17,884 bases of DNA, taken from positions 1 through 17,884 of the forward strand of contig CAKUDW010000016.1 of the NCBI GenBank assembly GCA_934645275.1. Reading direction: 5' to 3'. Made by a program: the position numbers and the translations under genes. Below, piece after piece: positions 6,550-14,192 of the stretch (within the stretch, counting starts at the first letter, position 1; each line of letters begins with the position of its first letter). This stretch comes from an uncultured Clostridia bacterium (GTDB lineage Bacteria > Bacillota_A > Clostridia > Christensenellales > Aristaeellaceae). Under the pieces are notes generated by a model, which did not search any database, was not told the DNA's origin, and saw only the letters and a list, made by a program, of their open reading frames with translations.

Positions 6550-7533
6550 TTGGCGAACATTGCGGATATTGCCGCGGCTGCGGGCGTTTCTACCGCTACG
6601 GTATCACGCGCGCTCAATGCGCCGGAAAAGGTGTCCGTCGCTACGCGCAAGCGTGTGCTGGAAGTAGTGAGCCAGCTGGACTATAACCCGATAAATAATC
6701 GGAAATCGCATGTATTCAACAACACGCGCACCATTCTCGTGGTCATGAACGATTTTTCAAATATGTTTCTGATCGACGTGCTCTCGGGTATCAACAAGGC
6801 TGCATTTCAGCATGGCTACACGTTGCTGTTGGTAGCCACCAATTCCATCGTAGATCGCGAACGCGAAGCAACCAAACTGCTCAACAACCGGCAGGCCGAC
6901 GGTGCAATCTTCCTGTCCTCGCGCCTGGATGACAGCGATCTGGAGCATATTGCCGCATCCTTTCCGTTGGTGCAGTGCTGCGAATACAGCGAAACCAGCA
7001 AATTACCTCATGTATCCATCGATAACTATACGGCATACTGTGAGGCGCTGGAGTTCTTAATCAAGCTCGGCTATCGAGACATCGCGCTCATCAGTTCTTC
7101 GAATGGATTAATTTCGACGGCGTTGCGCGAAAACGCTTATCGAGATGTGATGCATCGCCACAACATGGCGCCTGTAATCGGCTGGGTGCGCCGCGGCTCA
7201 GATACATTTCTTGGCGGTTATGAGAGCATGCAGACGCTGCTGAAGCATTCCACCCAGCCTCGCGCCGTTCTTTGCAATTCGGATAACGTGGCCGCGGGCG
7301 CGATGCGCGCCATCCGTGAAGCCGGTCTGCACATTCCGGAGGACATTGCTGTAATGGGCACAGATAACCTTGAGGTGTGCAATATGGTCACGCCCACGCT
7401 CACCACCACCGCGCAGCCGCGCAAACGTATCGGCCAGGTCGCCGTGGAAATGCTGTTGCGCCAAATCATGGGTGAAACCGATCAGCAGAGTATTTTTCTG
7501 CCGCACGAATTAATTGTGCGCAATTCCACCTGA
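6550..7533 (+). CDS. LacI-family transcriptional regulator
   Basis: This 327-residue regulator has an N-terminal helix-turn-helix (about 3-22, IADIAAAAGVSTATVSRAL), a hinge, and a periplasmic-binding-protein-like effector domain. The start is TTG at 6550: an in-frame stop lies two codons upstream and the DNA-binding domain begins at residue 2, so no later start works. GGGAAGGGA precedes it by about 10 bases. The nearby ATG at 6539 is in another frame. The hinge aligns without gaps to PurR-type hinges, but the Leu that wedges into the operator minor groove is His54, and AR is RK (51-52). It probably represses the divergent operon and senses the imported sugar or a breakdown product. The effector is unknown. 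Confidence 0.92.
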   Translation: MANIADIAAAAGVSTATVSRALNAPEKVSVATRKRVLEVVSQLDYNPINNRKSHVFNNTRTILVVMNDFSNMFLIDVLSGINKAAFQHGYTLLLVATNSIVDREREATKLLNNRQADGAIFLSSRLDDSDLEHIAASFPLVQCCEYSETSKLPHVSIDNYTAYCEALEFLIKLGYRDIALISSSNGLISTALRENAYRDVMHRHNMAPVIGWVRRGSDTFLGGYESMQTLLKHSTQPRAVLCNSDNVAAGAMRAIREAGLHIPEDIAVMGTDNLEVCNMVTPTLTTTAQPRKRIGQVAVEMLLRQIMGETDQQSIFLPHELIVRNST

Positions 7534-7548
7534 AAACAGGTATGCAAA

Positions 7549-7575
7549 AGCGCCGCGCGTCAATTGCGCGGCGCT
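7549..7575. terminator. GC-rich hairpin between convergent genes
   Basis: A perfect 10-bp stem AGCGCCGCGC (7549-7558) faces GCGCGGCGCT (7566-7575) with a 7-base loop, 15 bp after the lacI stop. On the minus strand TTTTGC follows the stem; on the plus strand the tail is CTCGTTG. It is probably a bidirectional terminator for the lacI gene and the convergent degV/aroE-like unit, with a weak U-tract on each side. Confidence 0.65.
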
Positions 7576-7696
7576 CTCGTTGTCAAAAAAATGATGCAGA
7601 ATCAACTGTAAAATCAAATATAGCGAAACGAACGGTGAAAAGCTTAGGAATCCGCAGTTTTTCTAAAATCGACAGTATCAAGGCAATATCATATCG

Positions 7697-7711
7697 GCTC
7701 TATTTTAGAGC
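7697..7711. other. Small palindrome downstream of aroE-like gene
   Basis: GCTCTA-TTT-TAGAGC is a perfect 6-bp inverted repeat, 15 bp beyond the aroE-like stop codon. On the minus strand it is not followed by a U-run. It could be part of 3'-end formation, or chance in an AT-rich spacer. The remaining 7576-7696 sequence shows no gene. Confidence 0.3.
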
Positions 7712-7725
7712 AAACACATTTATTT

Positions 7726-8586
7726 TTATTTCCCTTCGAATTCCCGACGCAGCGCATCCGCCATGATCTCCACGGGGGCCTTTTCACCCGTCCAAAGCTC
7801 AAAATTCAGCGCGCCCTGATTCACCAGCATACCGAGGCCGGTGAGCACCTTTGCTCCCCTGGCTTGCGCTTTCTGCAAAAACACCGTCATTACGGGATTA
7901 AACACCACGTCGCACACGGGCATGTTCGGACGAATACCATCGTAATTGATATCCGGATACCGATCTATTTCAGGGAACAGGCCCACGCAGGTACCGTTGA
8001 TCAGAATATCTGTGTCCCCCGGAAGCTCGGCCGTTCCCTCCCACGGGAAATACTCAGTCGCAGTCGGCAAATACTCTGTGATCACATCGCACAGCTCCTC
8101 GCCGCGCGCGCGATTTCTGTTGATAATATTCAGCTTCTTCGCACCGCACATCGCGCATTCCACGCCGATGGCACGCGCCGCGCCGCCGGCGCCCAGTATG
8201 GTAACCGTCTTGTTTGCAAGCACAATGTTCGCATCCTTCAACGATTTCACGAAACCCTTTCCATCGGTATTTTCGCCGATCAGCTCGCCGTCGCGCTCCA
8301 CCACGGTGTTCACCGCACCAATGATGCGCGCGGCCGGAGTTAACTCGTCCAGATACTGAATGACCTCAATCTTGTGCGGCATGGTGAGATTCACACCGCG
8401 CATGCCGATGGCGCGCATGCCGCGCATTGCGTCCGCCAGGTTTTCCACCGCTACGCGGCAGGTCAAATAGCGCCAGTTCAATTTGAGCGCCTGAAATCCG
8501 GCCTCTTCAACCACACAGGTAGGATTTCCATCCACCGGATCGCCGAACACGCCGACCAACTCGGCACGATAATTCTTTTCAGCCAT
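7726..8586 (-). CDS. Shikimate dehydrogenase-like NADP oxidoreductase (AroE family)
   Basis: This 286-residue AroE-family protein of usual length has an N-terminal substrate domain and a C-terminal NAD(P) fold. Conserved features are NLTMPHK with catalytic Lys72, GAVNT (90-94), ENTDGKGF with catalytic Asp108, the nucleotide loop GAGGAARAI (132-140), NRNRARGEE (156-164, the NADP-preferring NRT-x-R position), and GLGMLVNQGA near the end. The N-terminal substrate motif, normally G-x-PI-x-HS-x-SP, reads GDPVDGNPTC here, so both shikimate-binding Ser positions are changed (Asn21, Thr23). The fold and redox chemistry are probably retained, but the acid bound may not be shikimate. It lies 40 bp after degV in the same unit and has GGGAGG 12 bases before the start. 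No other aromatic-pathway gene is nearby. Confidence 0.82.
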   Translation of the reverse strand: MAEKNYRAELVGVFGDPVDGNPTCVVEEAGFQALKLNWRYLTCRVAVENLADAMRGMRAIGMRGVNLTMPHKIEVIQYLDELTPAARIIGAVNTVVERDGELIGENTDGKGFVKSLKDANIVLANKTVTILGAGGAARAIGVECAMCGAKKLNIINRNRARGEELCDVITEYLPTATEYFPWEGTAELPGDTDILINGTCVGLFPEIDRYPDINYDGIRPNMPVCDVVFNPVMTVFLQKAQARGAKVLTGLGMLVNQGALNFELWTGEKAPVEIMADALRREFEGK

Positions 8587-8626
8587 GGTTCAATAACCTC
8601 CCGCCAATATTTGATGTGCTGCCGGA

Positions 8627-9520
8627 TCAGCCCGGCTGACGTTCATCGCCCACGAAGAACACTGCCACCGTGCCCGGCCCGCAGTGCGACGCGATGATGG
8701 TACCGATGTTGGTGATAACAACCTTATCTCTAAGCGCAGGGAACACCTTTTCCACGCTGGCGCGCAGCGCCTCAGCCTCCTCGCGGCAATTGGAATTACA
8801 AATGTAGCACTTGCCGCTGTAAGCCGCGCCATTTTCGGCATGCTCAAGCATGATGCGCGTAGTTTCGGCCACGGCCTTCTTTTTGCCGCGCACCTTATCG
8901 TAGGCGATGATGCGGCCCGCATCGTTCAGGCGCATGATGGGGCAAATACCCAGTATTGCCCCCAGCGTAGCCGCTGCGCCAGACATGCGCCCGCTGCGGC
9001 GATAGAAGGACAGATCGGTAGAAAAGAATTGATGATGGATCCGCTGACGATGCGCCATGACCCAGGCCTCGGTCGCCTCCATGGTTTCACCCGCATCGCG
9101 CATGTCGGCGGCATAATCCACCAGCAGGCCATAGCCGGAGGAGGAACACATCGAATCGATTACCGTAATTCTGCGTTCCGGATACTTCTCACGCAGCGCT
9201 TCAGCGGCGCGCATGGCGTTGTTCACAGAGCTAGACATACCCGAGCCAAAGGCAATGTGCAGTACGTCGCCCTTTTGCAGCAACGCATCAAAAAATTCGG
9301 TATAGGCCACCTCGTTGATCTGCGAGGTACGCGGCAGTTTACCCGCGGCCAGCATGCCATAGAAGCGGTTCAGCGCCTCGGGATCGCGCTCCATGTCGTC
9401 TACGTATTCGGCATCGTCCACGGTGTAGCTGTAAAACAGCACGGGGATATCGCGCGAAGAAACATAAGCGTAGGGCAAATCGACAGTTGAACAACAACTC
9501 AGTATAAATTTGCGCTCCAT
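8627..9520 (-). CDS. DegV family fatty-acid-binding protein
   Basis: This 297-residue DegV-family protein belongs to a family that binds a fatty acid between two domains; some members supply it to fatty-acid kinase (FakB role). Visible marks are STVDLP near the N-terminus (usually preceded by Asp, here Cys10), RTSQ (64-67), SGMSSSVNNA (93-102), IDSMCSSSG around Asp123, a FYRRSGRMSG segment (172-181), and a terminal SHCGPGTVAVFF. The start ATG at 9520 is chosen because AGAGGTG lies at proper distance; the GTG at 9529 would overlap that site. It is the first gene after a strong promoter and is followed by the aroE-like gene. No FakA kinase gene is in the window, so the lipid role is inferred from family only. 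Confidence 0.9.
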   Translation of the reverse strand: MERKFILSCCSTVDLPYAYVSSRDIPVLFYSYTVDDAEYVDDMERDPEALNRFYGMLAAGKLPRTSQINEVAYTEFFDALLQKGDVLHIAFGSGMSSSVNNAMRAAEALREKYPERRITVIDSMCSSSGYGLLVDYAADMRDAGETMEATEAWVMAHRQRIHHQFFSTDLSFYRRSGRMSGAAATLGAILGICPIMRLNDAGRIIAYDKVRGKKKAVAETTRIMLEHAENGAAYSGKCYICNSNCREEAEALRASVEKVFPALRDKVVITNIGTIIASHCGPGTVAVFFVGDERQPG

Positions 9521-9590
9521 ATTTTTCACCTCTGATTGGTCGAATGGAGAAAGGCCGATTAAATTACAGGCACTTTACTTTTCACATCAA

Positions 9591-9619
9591 ATTATAACAA
9601 AACTGGCAAAAAAGGTCAA
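9591..9619 (-). promoter_or_regulatory. Strong extended -10 promoter for degV unit
   Basis: On the minus strand TTGACC (9619-9614), a 17-bp spacer and TATAAT (9596-9591), with TG one base before the -10 box, form a near-consensus promoter. The predicted start is near 9584, about 64 bases before the degV ATG. It lies immediately after the terminator of the upstream ABC gene. Confidence 0.85.
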
Positions 9620-9628
9620 CTGTAAATC

Positions 9629-9674
9629 CAAAAAGCAATGGGAGTAAATCGATGTGCTCATCGACTTGCTCCCA
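9629..9674 (-). terminator. Intrinsic terminator after FtsX-type permease gene
   Basis: A 16-bp stem with one mismatch and one wobble (9639-9654 with 9659-9674) has a 4-base loop. On the minus strand it is followed by TTGCTTTTT. It starts 6 bp after the permease stop and separates that gene from the degV promoter. Confidence 0.85.
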
Positions 9675-9679
9675 CTCGT

Positions 9680-12600
9680 TTATTCCACCGTTTTAAGCGA
9701 CTCAGCCATCGGAATGCGATTGATGCGCCGCAGCATCGCAGCGTTCACCAGCGCGGCAAACAACAGCGTGAGCGCCACCGCCAACCCATAGCTCAGCGGC
9801 AACACGCGCACATCGAACACCACCAGATCCACCCGAATCTGCGACATTACAAAGCTATGCAGCAACTTACCCAATGGCAGGCCCACCAGCGCGCCCAGCG
9901 CGCTGAGCGCAAAGTTTTCAGAAAGCACGTAGGCCGCCGTTTCACGCAGCGTGAAGCCCAACACCTTTACAGTGGCAATTTCACGAATGCGCTCCGTAAT
10001 GTTGATGTTGGTTAAATTGTAAAGAACGATAAACGCCAGCGCTGCCGCGCACAGAATCACCATGACGACCACGGCGTTCAGGCTGGACATCATGTTCTCA
10101 AAGCGGCCGCGCACTTCGGAGGACACGCTGACATTGCTCACCGTATCCAGCCCGGCGATATGCGCGCCGACTGCGCCCGCGTCCTGCCCGGGCGCGACGT
10201 TCACAAGGGCGGTGTTGCTCTCCGGTACTTCAGCCCACTGCCCCGACACACTCTCGCCGCCCACAATCAGGTAATTGTAGACATAGTTATCAAATATACC
10301 GGAAAGCCGCAGCGTCATGCGCTCCATCTGCGCGTTGTACACCGTAAGCGTATCGCCCACCTGCGCGCCGAAGCGCTGCGCAAGGCCGGTATTTACGATG
10401 CATTCGCCTTGCCCGGGGAAGTCAACGTCCACTTCCCCGTTGTGCAAGCTGATGAAGTCCGATATGTCTTCCTGATCGCTGATGATGAGGCTCACGGAGC
10501 GCGTCTGATCTCCAAAGGCCACGTCGGCCGAGCCCTCATAGACGAAAATCGCGCCGGAAATCGAATCGCCCAGTTCGTTCAGAAATTCAGCCTGCATTGC
10601 CTGATCCTGCGGATCGATGAAGCCCACGGACGCATCGTAGATCATAATTTTGCCGAACTGATCGTCGGCGAGGTTTGCAATGGAATCGTTGATGCCCAGG
10701 CCCGTAACCAACAGCGCCGTACAGCCGCTTATGCCGATCACCATCATCAGCAACCGCTTCTTATAGCGGAAAATATTGCGCAGCGCCACTTTTTTCAGGA
10801 AGGACAGTCGCCGCCAGATAAAACCCACCCGCTCCAGTAGAATGCGCTTGCCGGGCTTGGGCGCCTTCGGGCGGATCAGCTGCGCGGGCATATTCGCCAG
10901 CTCTGCACCGCAGGATAGCCAGGTAGCCCCCATGGAGCACAGCAGCGCCGCGCCCATCGACAGCGCGCCCAGCAGCGGGCTGAGCACATAGGGAATCGGC
11001 GCAAAGCCGTACATCATGCCGTAAGCCATCCATATGATTTTGGGAAAGATATAGCTGCCGCCAAAGTAGCCGATCAGCGCGCCCAGCGCCGCCGCGCTGC
11101 CAGAATAGAACAGATACTTTGCCAGTATCGCCCCACGGCCATAGCCCAGCGCCTTCAGCGTGCCGATAATGGTACGCTGCTCATCCACCATGCGGGTCAT
11201 CGTGGTCATGCAGACCAGCGCCGCCACCAGCAGGAAAAACAGTGGGAACACCGTGGAAATGCCGTGTACGATCTGCGAATCGCTCTCAAAGCAGGCATAG
11301 CCCACATTGGTGTCGCGGCCGAGCACATACAACGTCGCAGGCTCAATCTCGTCCACCTGTGCCTGCGCGTCGTCGATTTCCTGCTGCGCTTCGGCCAGCT
11401 GCGTTTCGGCATCAGACAACTGCTGCTCGCTCTCCACAAAGGCAGCGTCGTAATCTGAAAGGCCTGTCTGTAGCTCCTGCTTCGCATCATCGAGTTGCTG
11501 CCGCCCCTCGGCCAGCTTCGCTTCTCCCTCCCTGAGCTGCTTACGGGCGCTGCTGAGCTGTGCGCCCGCTGCGTCAAGCTGCACCTGATAGCTGTCCAGT
11601 TCGGCCTGTGCCGCCGCGCGCTGATCGTCCAGCTCGGCCTGCGCCGCGTCGAGCTGTGCAAGTCCCTCCTGCGCCGCCTGATACTGTGAAAGCACGCCGC
11701 TCGCTTCAATGGCCGCCTTTCCGGCTGCAATTTCATCCGCCTGCGCGTCCAGTGCAGCGCGCTGTTCGTCAAAAGCGGCGTTGGCCTGAGTGAGCTGCGC
11801 GCTCAGCGAGGACAGCGTATCCTCGATTGCCGGTCTCTGTACCTGAAGCGCCTCAATCTGTGCAGCGGCTTCGGCGCTTGCACTGTCGATTTGAGCGGAA
11901 AGTGCTGACTTTTCTTCCTGCGCAGCGCTGATGCGGCTCTTTAAGTCATCAATTTCAGCCGCCTGCGCCTCATCGCTCGGGTCGAGCGACGATATCCGTG
12001 CATTCCAATCCGAAATACTGCCATCGAGCGCCGAAATCTGCGACCTAAGCGCAGAAACAGCAGCGTCGCAATCCGACTGTGCGGCGGAAATCGCGCTGTC
12101 TATGGAAGAAAGCGCAGTGTTGGCCTCCTCAATCGCAGCCTGAAGCTGCGCCGTCTGCGCGCTACGCTGGCCTTCCAGTTCCTCTATGCCTGCGGCGACC
12201 TGTAACTCGGCCGCACCCAGCTGATCGTACTGCGTGAGCACGCCGCTGGCTTCAATCTGTTCTATTCCGGCCTGCGCTTCGGCACGCTGGCTGTCAATCT
12301 GCCGCTGCGCGTCGTCAAGCTGACCCAGCGCGTCGTCGCGGCGGCTTTCAAATTCCTGCACGGATTTTTCATACTGACTGCGTCCGGACTTATATTCACG
12401 CTGCGCCGAGCTGAGTTTATCGGCATTTTTGTCCAGCTCACGCTCGCCGTCGGTAATCTGCTGCTCTGCGTCCTCAAGCTCGGCGTGCGCGTCCTTGAGC
12501 TGCTGCTGCGCGTCGTTCTTTTCGCTGATGTATTCGTCGTACTTCTCGTCCAGCTCGCTCTGCGCGTCGTCAATTTCCTGCTGTGCCTCATCCACCAGGC

Positions 12601-13354
12601 TGCGATAGCGCAGGTCGGAGCGCGACTCACACTCGCGCTTGATCAACGCCTCGAATTCATCCAGGCAGGCTTTGTATTCATCGGAATAAATCGCACCCGT
12701 GGTTTCGATATCCACGAATATTTCACTGAAATAATCCAAATCAAAGCCACCGTATGGAATATAGACAAAACCCGCCAGTGATCCGGAACCAAGATCCGTG
12801 TTTCCGCGTTCATAATTAAGGTAGTATACTGAATTTGCCAGGCCAACGATGGTATAGGTTGAGTATTTGAACTTATCCAGCGTGTCCTGGCTATTGTCCG
12901 CAGATAGCGTAAGCTGCGTGCCAAGCACGGTTTCATCCATGTAGCGCGCGTCCACCACGGCCTCATGGTCGTTTTCGGGCATACGCCCGGCCGTCAGGCT
13001 CAGGCGATTTACATTTTCCGTAATCGAATGTACGCGCAACGCGCGATTGCCGCCGTCACTCCACGGACAGAGTACGTCGGCGTAGACCGCGCCTTCCGCA
13101 GCCTTTACGCCATCGAGCGCGGCAAAATAAGCCTGATCCTCGGCAGTAAAGCCGAGCGTTGAAATCAGGCGATAATCGAACATGCAGTTTTCATCAATGT
13201 ATTGCTGCGCGGCGCTGAGCATGGCCGGCTTGCAAATGCGCAGGCCGCAGAAAAAGCCCACGCCAAGCGCAATGATGGCCAATATGGCCAGATAGCGTCC
13301 GAGGCTCTTTTTAATTTCGCGAAGCGCGGATTTCTTCAGCGGTTTCATCACCAT
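9680..13354 (-). CDS. FtsX-type ABC permease with giant coiled-coil domain
   Basis: This is a 1224-residue permease. It has a first membrane helix (22-41), then about 660 extracytoplasmic residues, an FtsX-type three-helix block (about 702-722, 747-770, 787-812), a further helix (866-888), a second outer domain (889-1093), and a second FtsX block (1094-1114, about 1143-1163, about 1184-1206). That gives eight helices. Residues about 252-672 are an Ala/Gln/Glu/Asp-rich coiled coil with one clear break at Pro459 (SLDPSDEAQ). IEASGVL occurs at 367 and again at 549, 182 residues (26 heptads) apart. The ATG at 13354 follows GAGGAG and overlaps the ATPase gene end by 7 bp; ATG at 13348 is the alternative. 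It probably works with the adjacent MacB/LolD-like ATPase as an exporter or as a mechanical signal transmitter across the envelope. The substrate is unknown. Confidence 0.88.
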   Translation of the reverse strand: MVMKPLKKSALREIKKSLGRYLAILAIIALGVGFFCGLRICKPAMLSAAQQYIDENCMFDYRLISTLGFTAEDQAYFAALDGVKAAEGAVYADVLCPWSDGGNRALRVHSITENVNRLSLTAGRMPENDHEAVVDARYMDETVLGTQLTLSADNSQDTLDKFKYSTYTIVGLANSVYYLNYERGNTDLGSGSLAGFVYIPYGGFDLDYFSEIFVDIETTGAIYSDEYKACLDEFEALIKRECESRSDLRYRSLVDEAQQEIDDAQSELDEKYDEYISEKNDAQQQLKDAHAELEDAEQQITDGERELDKNADKLSSAQREYKSGRSQYEKSVQEFESRRDDALGQLDDAQRQIDSQRAEAQAGIEQIEASGVLTQYDQLGAAELQVAAGIEELEGQRSAQTAQLQAAIEEANTALSSIDSAISAAQSDCDAAVSALRSQISALDGSISDWNARISSLDPSDEAQAAEIDDLKSRISAAQEEKSALSAQIDSASAEAAAQIEALQVQRPAIEDTLSSLSAQLTQANAAFDEQRAALDAQADEIAAGKAAIEASGVLSQYQAAQEGLAQLDAAQAELDDQRAAAQAELDSYQVQLDAAGAQLSSARKQLREGEAKLAEGRQQLDDAKQELQTGLSDYDAAFVESEQQLSDAETQLAEAQQEIDDAQAQVDEIEPATLYVLGRDTNVGYACFESDSQIVHGISTVFPLFFLLVAALVCMTTMTRMVDEQRTIIGTLKALGYGRGAILAKYLFYSGSAAALGALIGYFGGSYIFPKIIWMAYGMMYGFAPIPYVLSPLLGALSMGAALLCSMGATWLSCGAELANMPAQLIRPKAPKPGKRILLERVGFIWRRLSFLKKVALRNIFRYKKRLLMMVIGISGCTALLVTGLGINDSIANLADDQFGKIMIYDASVGFIDPQDQAMQAEFLNELGDSISGAIFVYEGSADVAFGDQTRSVSLIISDQEDISDFISLHNGEVDVDFPGQGECIVNTGLAQRFGAQVGDTLTVYNAQMERMTLRLSGIFDNYVYNYLIVGGESVSGQWAEVPESNTALVNVAPGQDAGAVGAHIAGLDTVSNVSVSSEVRGRFENMMSSLNAVVVMVILCAAALAFIVLYNLTNINITERIREIATVKVLGFTLRETAAYVLSENFALSALGALVGLPLGKLLHSFVMSQIRVDLVVFDVRVLPLSYGLAVALTLLFAALVNAAMLRRINRIPMAESLKTVE

Positions 13355-14049
13355 TCAATCTCCTCGACGGGCACGGCACGCTCGTTCACGCGCTGGGAAA
13401 GCACGGTGCCGCTCTTGAGCTCGATCACGCGGTCGGCCATGGCAGTGAGCGCGGAATTGTGGGTAATGATAATTACCGTCATGCCGGTCTGGCGCGCCGT
13501 ATCCTGAAGCAGCTTCAGGATTTCCTTGCCAGTGTTGTAATCCAGCGCGCCGGTGGGTTCGTCGCAGAGCAACAGCTTCGGATTCTTTGCCAGTGCGCGG
13601 GCAATGGCCACGCGCTGCTGTTCGCCGCCGGAGAGCTGGGCGGGAAAATTCTTCATGCGCTCGCCCAGCCCCACCGCGCGCAGCGTATCGTCTGCCGGGC
13701 GCGGATTGGGGCAGATTTGAGCCGCAAGTTCCACATTTTCCAGCGCCGTAAGGCTGGGAACCAGATTGTAGAACTGAAATACGAAACCCACATCGTAGCG
13801 ACGGTAGCGCGTGAGCTGGCTGGCGCTGTAATTGGATATTTCGTGCCCATCGAGCATGACCTTGCCGGTGGACAGCGTATCCATGCCGCCGAGTATGTTC
13901 AACAGCGTGGTCTTGCCTGCGCCTGACGCACCCACGATGACGCAGATTTCCCCCTGTTCCACGGTAAAGCTCACATCATGCAGCGCGGTGATGGACACCT
14001 CGCCCATTTTATACTGCTTGCCAACGTTCACAAATTCCACAAACGCCAT
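13348..14049 (-). CDS. ABC transporter ATPase, MacB/LolD/FtsE-like
   Basis: This 233-residue stand-alone ABC domain is complete: Walker A GASGAGKT (40-47), Q-loop Gln92, signature LSGGE (139-143), Walker B LLLCDE with catalytic Glu164, D-loop ALD, and H-loop His197. Sequence type and size match the MacB/LolD/BceA group, which pairs with FtsX-type permeases and often drives conformational work rather than classical transport. The stop overlaps the permease start, so the two are translationally coupled and almost certainly form one complex (two ATPases, two permeases). The upstream ribosome site is modest (GGGAAGGG, 11 bases before ATG). The gene lies just after the terminator of the two-component operon. 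Confidence 0.93.
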   Translation of the reverse strand: MAFVEFVNVGKQYKMGEVSITALHDVSFTVEQGEICVIVGASGAGKTTLLNILGGMDTLSTGKVMLDGHEISNYSASQLTRYRRYDVGFVFQFYNLVPSLTALENVELAAQICPNPRPADDTLRAVGLGERMKNFPAQLSGGEQQRVAIARALAKNPKLLLCDEPTGALDYNTGKEILKLLQDTARQTGMTVIIITHNSALTAMADRVIELKSGTVLSQRVNERAVPVEEIEW

Positions 14050-14094
14050 TTCTGCTCACGCCCTTCCCTACGGGACCTGTGCCCCGATACTTTT

Positions 14095-14122
14095 ATTTTA
14101 GCCGAATAATATAAACTGAAAA
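14095..14122 (-). promoter_or_regulatory. Weak candidate promoter for the ABC pair
   Basis: On the minus strand TTTTCA (14122-14117), a 16-bp spacer and TAAAAT (14100-14095) make a mediocre sigma-A match whose -35 overlaps the U-tract of the histidine-kinase terminator. A weak core promoter is what an activator such as the neighbouring response regulator would need, but no binding repeat was identified. Confidence 0.35.
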
Positions 14123-14169
14123 TAAAATGCGTGCCCGGCTGCGCCGATCTCCCGGCGCCCGAGCACGCA
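14118..14169 (-). terminator. Intrinsic terminator of the two-component operon
   Basis: On the minus strand a long GC-rich stem (TGCGTGC, TCGG and GCGCCG paired with CGGCGC, CCGG and GCACGCA, with a 2-base bulge) has a 6-base loop. TTTTATTTT follows. It lies about 24 bp after the histidine-kinase stop. Confidence 0.88.
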
Positions 14170-14192
14170 CTTTAAGGGGCATGGAACCCTTT

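Noticed and set aside
6539..6667. ATG at 6539 as the start of the lacI-region gene
   Set aside because: It is in a different frame from the helix-turn-helix protein. An in-frame stop precedes the TTG, which must therefore be the start.
7542..7766. Small plus-strand frame after the lacI gene
   Set aside because: It runs through the GC-rich hairpin and into the end of the convergent gene. There is no ribosome site and no family resemblance.
144..8586. A quinate/shikimate breakdown pathway built from the TIM-barrel enzymes and the AroE-like gene
   Set aside because: Dehydroshikimate dehydratases do belong to this TIM-barrel family, but the aroE-like gene is in a separate unit, lacks the shikimate motif, and the importer is of sugar type. 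Too weak to claim.
11340..12600. Tandem repeat DNA within the permease gene
   Set aside because: The repetitive look comes from the Ala/Gln/Asp-rich coiled-coil codons. Apart from the IEASGVL segment there is no regular nucleotide repeat unit.
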